A stretch of DNA of 64,000 bases from Cytospora piceicola (taxonomy: Eukaryota > Ascomycota > Sordariomycetes > Diaporthales > Cytosporaceae), in assembly GCA_023375675.1 (NCBI GenBank), contig JALQBC010000001.1, positions 1,178,001 to 1,242,000 on the forward strand. Reading direction: 5' to 3'. Of the stretch, positions 59,501 through 64,000 are shown piece after piece (the first letter of the stretch is position 1; every line of letters starts with the position of its first letter). The translations under genes and the position numbers were made by a program. A model generated the notes under the pieces. That model ran no database searches. It had not been told where the DNA came from and saw nothing but the letters and a program-made list of their open reading frames with translations.

Positions 59501-60653
59501 TTTGACCACAAACTGCAACCTCCTCCTCTTTTCCACCAACACCACAACACCACTACCCAATCCATCAACTCGTCGGCCGAATGGACAACCCTCTCGCTCT
59601 AGCTAGCCTGGAGACATCAGGATCACATCCGAGCCGGCGAAGGATGGCGTTCACATGACGACTTTGACGTAGGGACAGGCTGCGGGCTGTCTTGGCTGCA
59701 AGGGAAAACACGACACCCTCTTCCAAGTATCCTCAGTCGGTGCCGGCACATATGCCTCTGCGTCTCTCGGATCTTGGGTCTACATTAGTTCTCACCGGAA
59801 GCAGCGACTGAAGGGAATCTTGCCACCCTACCACCCTCCAGGATGCTGTCTCTTTCAAGATCCCACCTACCCGAGTACCAAGGTTCGACAGGGCACGTAC
59901 TATGTACAATCCGCAAGGCGGCGAATCATGCGGACCTTACCAACACACGCTGTGTTGCTATCATGCAGGGCCAACTACACCACCCCGAGCGGTGAGCACT
60001 ACCTGAGTCTACTGCCCTCCAGACCTGCCAAGTACTACCATGCCATACCATACCATTCGTCGGTTTATACGATTTCCTTTTCATTCATGGAGAACTGTAA
60101 GATATGCAGAGTATCATATTCCAAATGTGGCAACAACTTCCTCACCGGGACTGAGAGGGGCAACTAGTCAATGAATCACGCGGCTTCCCCTGGTCCCTAC
60201 AAGGCACACCCGAGTAGAAAATGGTCCGGGAACTTATTGCCTCCCATCGTGTGCTCGATCTAGCGAAAAGGCCAATCGTCAGCTCGATGCCCTCGCCACA
60301 ACCAGTTCAACTTGCCAACACATCAAAAGTCTTGGCCTGGTATCAGTTCTGAAGTTCGAGCTGGCCAGGCGTCACTGATCCGTTGCTGACCACAATTGTG
60401 TTGGTTAGCAGGTCTATCATAATTCCAAGGTTGTCTCAAGGACAAAGACCGAGGGTCCCAGAATGCCCAGGAGGTACCTACTTCTCGGCCCGCTCATTCA
60501 CACCTCGGCGGAACCAGTGAGATCTTTTCCAGATCGTATTCTGGCAATAACACTGTCCCACCTTCTAGCTTGGGTTGGAGCACGGCAGCATACCGCGATG
60601 GTACAGTGTGCCTTGTAGTATGTACCCACCCTCTCAGAGCTGTTGGCAGGGGT

Positions 60654-60695
<42 letters not shown>

Positions 60696-61832
60696 AAGCC
60701 GTCACCCTTGCTACCTTGTAAATGCCTTCCAAGGTTGCTCATAGCTACCAGTGCCTGAAGGAGGATCGAAAGTGGCCCTCTGGTGCCTGCCCACCAGGTT
60801 ACATTACATTGAGGAGACAACGGCGGACGCTACCCCAGCATTGCAGCGATATCGCCTTGGATACCGCAGTCTTCCCTCCTGTGACATCAACATCAGCCAT
60901 GGGACTCACCGGCCAATTTATGATCCTTTTGGCATCCAGAACCCTTCTCAGTGCTAGACGTCTCTCAGCTGGTTCGGCAACTTGCTCATGTCATTTTGCA
61001 AGGTTTTACACAGGACCTCAGCCCACGACCAGGGCCGGCCGCTAACTTTTCCACACTGTATCTTCGGCTTATGGTATAGTATTGCGTACAGGGAAGCGTA
61101 TCTCGTCATCCCATTGTACAGGCATACCCCCCCCTGTACCAACCAGCCATCTCTGGATTATTTGGTTCGTCCTTATTGTCAGTCCTGCATGACCCTGGCT
61201 TAGTGGCCTCCACTCGTTCTGTTTACCTGGGCCGTACTATGTACGTACTTGCGTCTGCTTGCATGCCACAAGGCCATAATAGGCCTTGCGATGTAGCTAC
61301 ACCAAATGCCGATGCACATCGCGCTCTCGTTTCTGTATCCATAGCCCAAACCGAGTTTGACCTTGAAATTCCCCTGTCGCTTTCACCCATCTGCTCCGCG
61401 AAAGTACTGCGCTACTCGAGCCGCTTCGCCGCCGTTGAAGAGAAGGGAAGTCCCGCTGTGGGAGACTCGTAGTGATCTCGCCTGATATATTCCGGTCCTA
61501 GTCAGTGATACCCAGTTTTGTGATAAGATCAAGGTAATCTTCAATCCTCTGCAGCTTTGCCATTGGCTCACCCCCCCGGTATTGCTCGAACCTGGGTCGT
61601 CAGGTCGTGTGGCTGGATCTCTTATGCCTGCAACACCCTAGTCAATCTACATATCATCCGCAAGTACCTGTCTCGGCCTCTGGTGTTCGCGTCTTCACTC
61701 ATAATCCCCACAGTTCGTCACTACTGACAGAAGGCTCACTCCTCTGGACACCTCTCTCTTCGCGCCGATCTACCAGACCTTCGTTCGCTTGTTTGGGCGG
61801 ATACGGCAACACACGGGCCTGCGATCTGAAAG
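56583..61832. other. 5.2 kb region without a recognisable gene
   Basis: No family was recognised on either strand. Motif copies CCTAGGTA occur at 58743-58756, 58910-58918 and 59233-59244. A TATA-like ACTATAAAA at about 59250 is followed by a C-rich leader and an ATG at 59581 opening only 25 codons (stop at 59656). A 167-codon frame at 58373-58876 (minus) has no family match and runs through the repeat motif. A CT microsatellite lies at 60656-60691. Confidence 0.45.
60656..60691. repeat. (CT)18 microsatellite
   Basis: An uninterrupted CT dinucleotide run of 36 bp in non-coding DNA. Confidence 0.95.
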
Positions 61833-63959
61833 ATGGTCTCTCTTTATGTACTCTGGGCCATTGGGGCGCTTGGTTTGGGGGCGTCTGCAGAAGCTGCACA
61901 TTATCCGAACGGAACAACGTCGAGTGTGTGCGCCGAGTGGTGTTGGAAGACGGCAACCACAACACTGAGTTGTGCCGAGCCCACAACGATATATACAACC
62001 CTGACAGAGACGGTGACGGCGTCGGGGGTGTATAACAACCAGACTGTCACTTCCTGGAAAACCACGACTCTCGTTTCGACTGAGGAGGGAAAGACAACAG
62101 AAACCGCGTACCGAAATTCGACATTGACGGCTTATCAGAACGCGACAGTAACCCAGTACCAACCCACTACGACTACCTGTACTGAGGAGGAAACGACAAC
62201 GGCGACGGTATCTGGGAACAACTTCACTGTCACTGCGTACAGGAACACGACCTTGACGGCGTATGTAAATACCACTTTCACCACAACGGATGAAGAAACC
62301 ACAACGACGACGGTATCCGGCAATAATTTCACTGTCACCGCGTACAAGAATTCTACCATCACCCAGCCCACCACAGCCACTGAGGAAGAAACAATAACAA
62401 CGACGGCATCCGGGAAGAACTTTACTGCCACTGCATGGGAGAATTCAACTATCACTGCTTACTACTCGACAACCCTAGTTGTGACTTCTGAAGAGCCGAC
62501 TACCGCAACCTCTTGGCGTAATACCACCATAACTGACAATTACACGTAAGTTTATGAGCCCTCGAACAAACCACCTCTGGAAATTGGCTTCACGATCAAC
62601 TCTGTCAGCGCTTGGGTGCCATGTGCTCGCCTGAGATAGACGGAAAGCCCCCGCCTCCCTCCTCCAACCCCAGGGGTCGTTTGTCGATATGAAGAGACTT
62701 CTCTAAGAACGTTCTGCTGATGATGAGGCTAGGGCTACCCAATGGACCACGAGCACTGTTACTACGGTAAGTACTATCATTTGATAAAATACCGCGGAAT
62801 AGACGCTGACCTGGGAATTTCAAAAAGTCGTTTGCGGTGACGACGACAGACTTGGTGTGCTCCATTGCGTCTGTGGTGCCCTTCAACACCTCGGACTATG
62901 TCAGCGCCATCACCTCTGAGGCTATTACTTGGACGACCGTCTGGACCACCACGACCACAACGGTTCCCTACACGGCCTATGCGGCCATACAAAGCGCCGC
63001 AAGCAGTACTTATCCTTTCAGCACTGTACCGAACAGCATCCCTATCGAAACTGTAGGCAGTATAACCACGTTTGGCTGCTCGGCTAATACCGTGACAAGT
63101 TGGAGAACTGTTACGAGCATCACGGTACGCATTGCACGTTTCATTGGTAATCTTTATTGTGTTTCCTGGCCCCTTACCCCGAGCCTTGTTGCCGAGCGGC
63201 AAAGAAACAAGAAATCGAGGTAAGATAAAAAGAGTAGCTACTTGCGCTCTGGGTAGGAGAAGATGATAGCTGTATAGCTTCACTCAGACGCCCGCCTCAG
63301 TATCAGCCTCCTGGGCCAGATCGAGGGCCAAAACCCTGGGACAGTCACACATATTGCCCCTTCGTTTTGCCCCCCCGTTGGGGGGTTTTCTGCGTGATGC
63401 AGCCAAGTTGCATGTCATCATTGGGACGACTATGGAACATGATATTAGGATGATTGGACTACATGGACGAGACACTTCTTGATCTCGCCGCCTCAAATCT
63501 CGACCACGGACTAACTCTTCGTCAATAGACTGTGCCAACGACTGTACCAACCACTGTTGATCACACAACTACGCAGCTATCCACAGCAACTGACTTTATT
63601 ACGTGAGTTCATGTCTCCTTGGGGTGGCTTTGATCAATTTTCGAAATCATACCTGGTTTCTCCTCCCGGCAGGACTGGTGTTAAGTATAGTTTGGCTGAC
63701 TGAGCATAGGACGACCGAGATCACCACCACCACCTCTGTCTCGGTGAGTTCATCGGATTTGATGCCTTTTTGTATTCGCGTGGATGCTGATAAACACAAC
63801 GCAGTCCTTCACGTATACCAGAACAGTTGACGTGTGCAGTTATGCTTCTACCGCTGCCTACTACGACCTGGAAGCCTCATCTGGAAGCACCACTACTGTA
63901 TTCCAGACGTATACTATCACGTCCTGCGCTCCGACCGTCACAGATTGCCCTGCCCGCTC

Positions 63960-63992
<33 letters not shown>

Positions 63993-64000
63993 AAGCACCA
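61833..64000 (+). CDS. Thr-rich, glycosylated cell-surface protein (3' end missing)
   Basis: The gene starts at 61833 (A at -3) with a signal peptide, SLYVLWAIGALGLGASAEA. Exons can be followed in frame at 61833-62545, 62733-62766, 62828-63124, 63529-63602, 63710-63743 and 63805 to the window edge; the introns are 187, 61, 404, 107 and 61 bp. The protein is dominated by Thr and Ser. It contains at least three imperfect repeats of about 32-36 residues (SGNNFTVTAYRNTTLTAY type), each with N-glycosylation sites, and paired Cys-containing segments (DLVCSIASVVPF, VDVCSYASTAAYY). A Thr-Ser hexanucleotide run begins at 63961. Such architecture is typical of fungal adhesin-like or GPI-anchored wall proteins; the anchor signal would lie beyond the window. 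The 404 bp third intron may hide a further exon. Confidence 0.75.
63961..64000 (+). repeat. ACGAGC hexanucleotide repeat coding Thr-Ser
   Basis: Perfect ACGAGC units, turning to ACAAGC at the end, lie in frame in the surface-protein gene and continue past the window. They encode alternating Thr and Ser. Confidence 0.9.

Noticed and set aside
61582..61598. tRNA T-loop-like GGTTCGAGC on the minus strand
   Set aside because: The flanking bases cannot form the T stem, and no acceptor or anticodon stem can be placed around it.

Overview
The window reads as nuclear DNA of a filamentous ascomycete (Pezizomycotina, most likely Sordariomycetes). Genes sit on both strands as monocistronic units. They are broken by short introns of about 54-100 bp with GTRNGT donors, CTRAC-like branch sites and YAG acceptors, and the proteins match fungal families (END3, SPO7, SEC62, fungal kelch membrane proteins, phytase, RNase T2). 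No rRNA, tRNA, CRISPR array or intact transposon was recognised.

Layout. 1-1000: 5' part of a PGAP4-like Golgi/ER glycosyltransferase, running off the left edge. 1540-4620: relics typical of a secondary-metabolite cluster: the C-terminal part of a DMATS-type aromatic prenyltransferase with a stop and a frameshift, the truncated N-terminus of an MFS transporter, and a cluster-type transcription factor tail, next to AT-rich stretches. 5118-6716: a membrane-anchored histidine acid phosphatase/phytase. 8929-11284: a large multipass protein of unknown function. 12739-14535: a disordered protein. 17049-22000: SEC62, secreted RNase T2 and a GNAT acetyltransferase. 22-27 kb: gene-poor.

27-50 kb is a dense housekeeping block: phospholipase D, an EPS1/TMX-like PDI, TDP1, acyl-CoA-binding protein, an FSP1/AIFM2-like oxidoreductase, END3, an uncharacterised 611-residue protein, a dual-specificity phosphatase-like protein and SPO7. 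It is followed by a CLD1-like alpha/beta hydrolase (50.5-52.1 kb) and a five-exon kelch-repeat membrane protein (53.6-56.6 kb). After 5.2 kb without a recognisable gene, a Thr-rich, glycosylated cell-surface protein starts at 61833 and runs off the right edge.

The genes form no single pathway, but several act on membranes and lipids (PLD, ACBP, SPO7, CLD1) or in the secretory pathway (PGAP4-like, SEC62, EPS1-like). Exon joins below were deduced by eye from frame, splice signals and family continuity. The points most worth following up are the decayed prenyltransferase cluster, a palindromic TACCTAGGTA promoter motif, a GC-AG intron, two stop-free introns of 3n length that can be read through as coding, and a possible mitochondrial leader upstream of the CLD1-like start.
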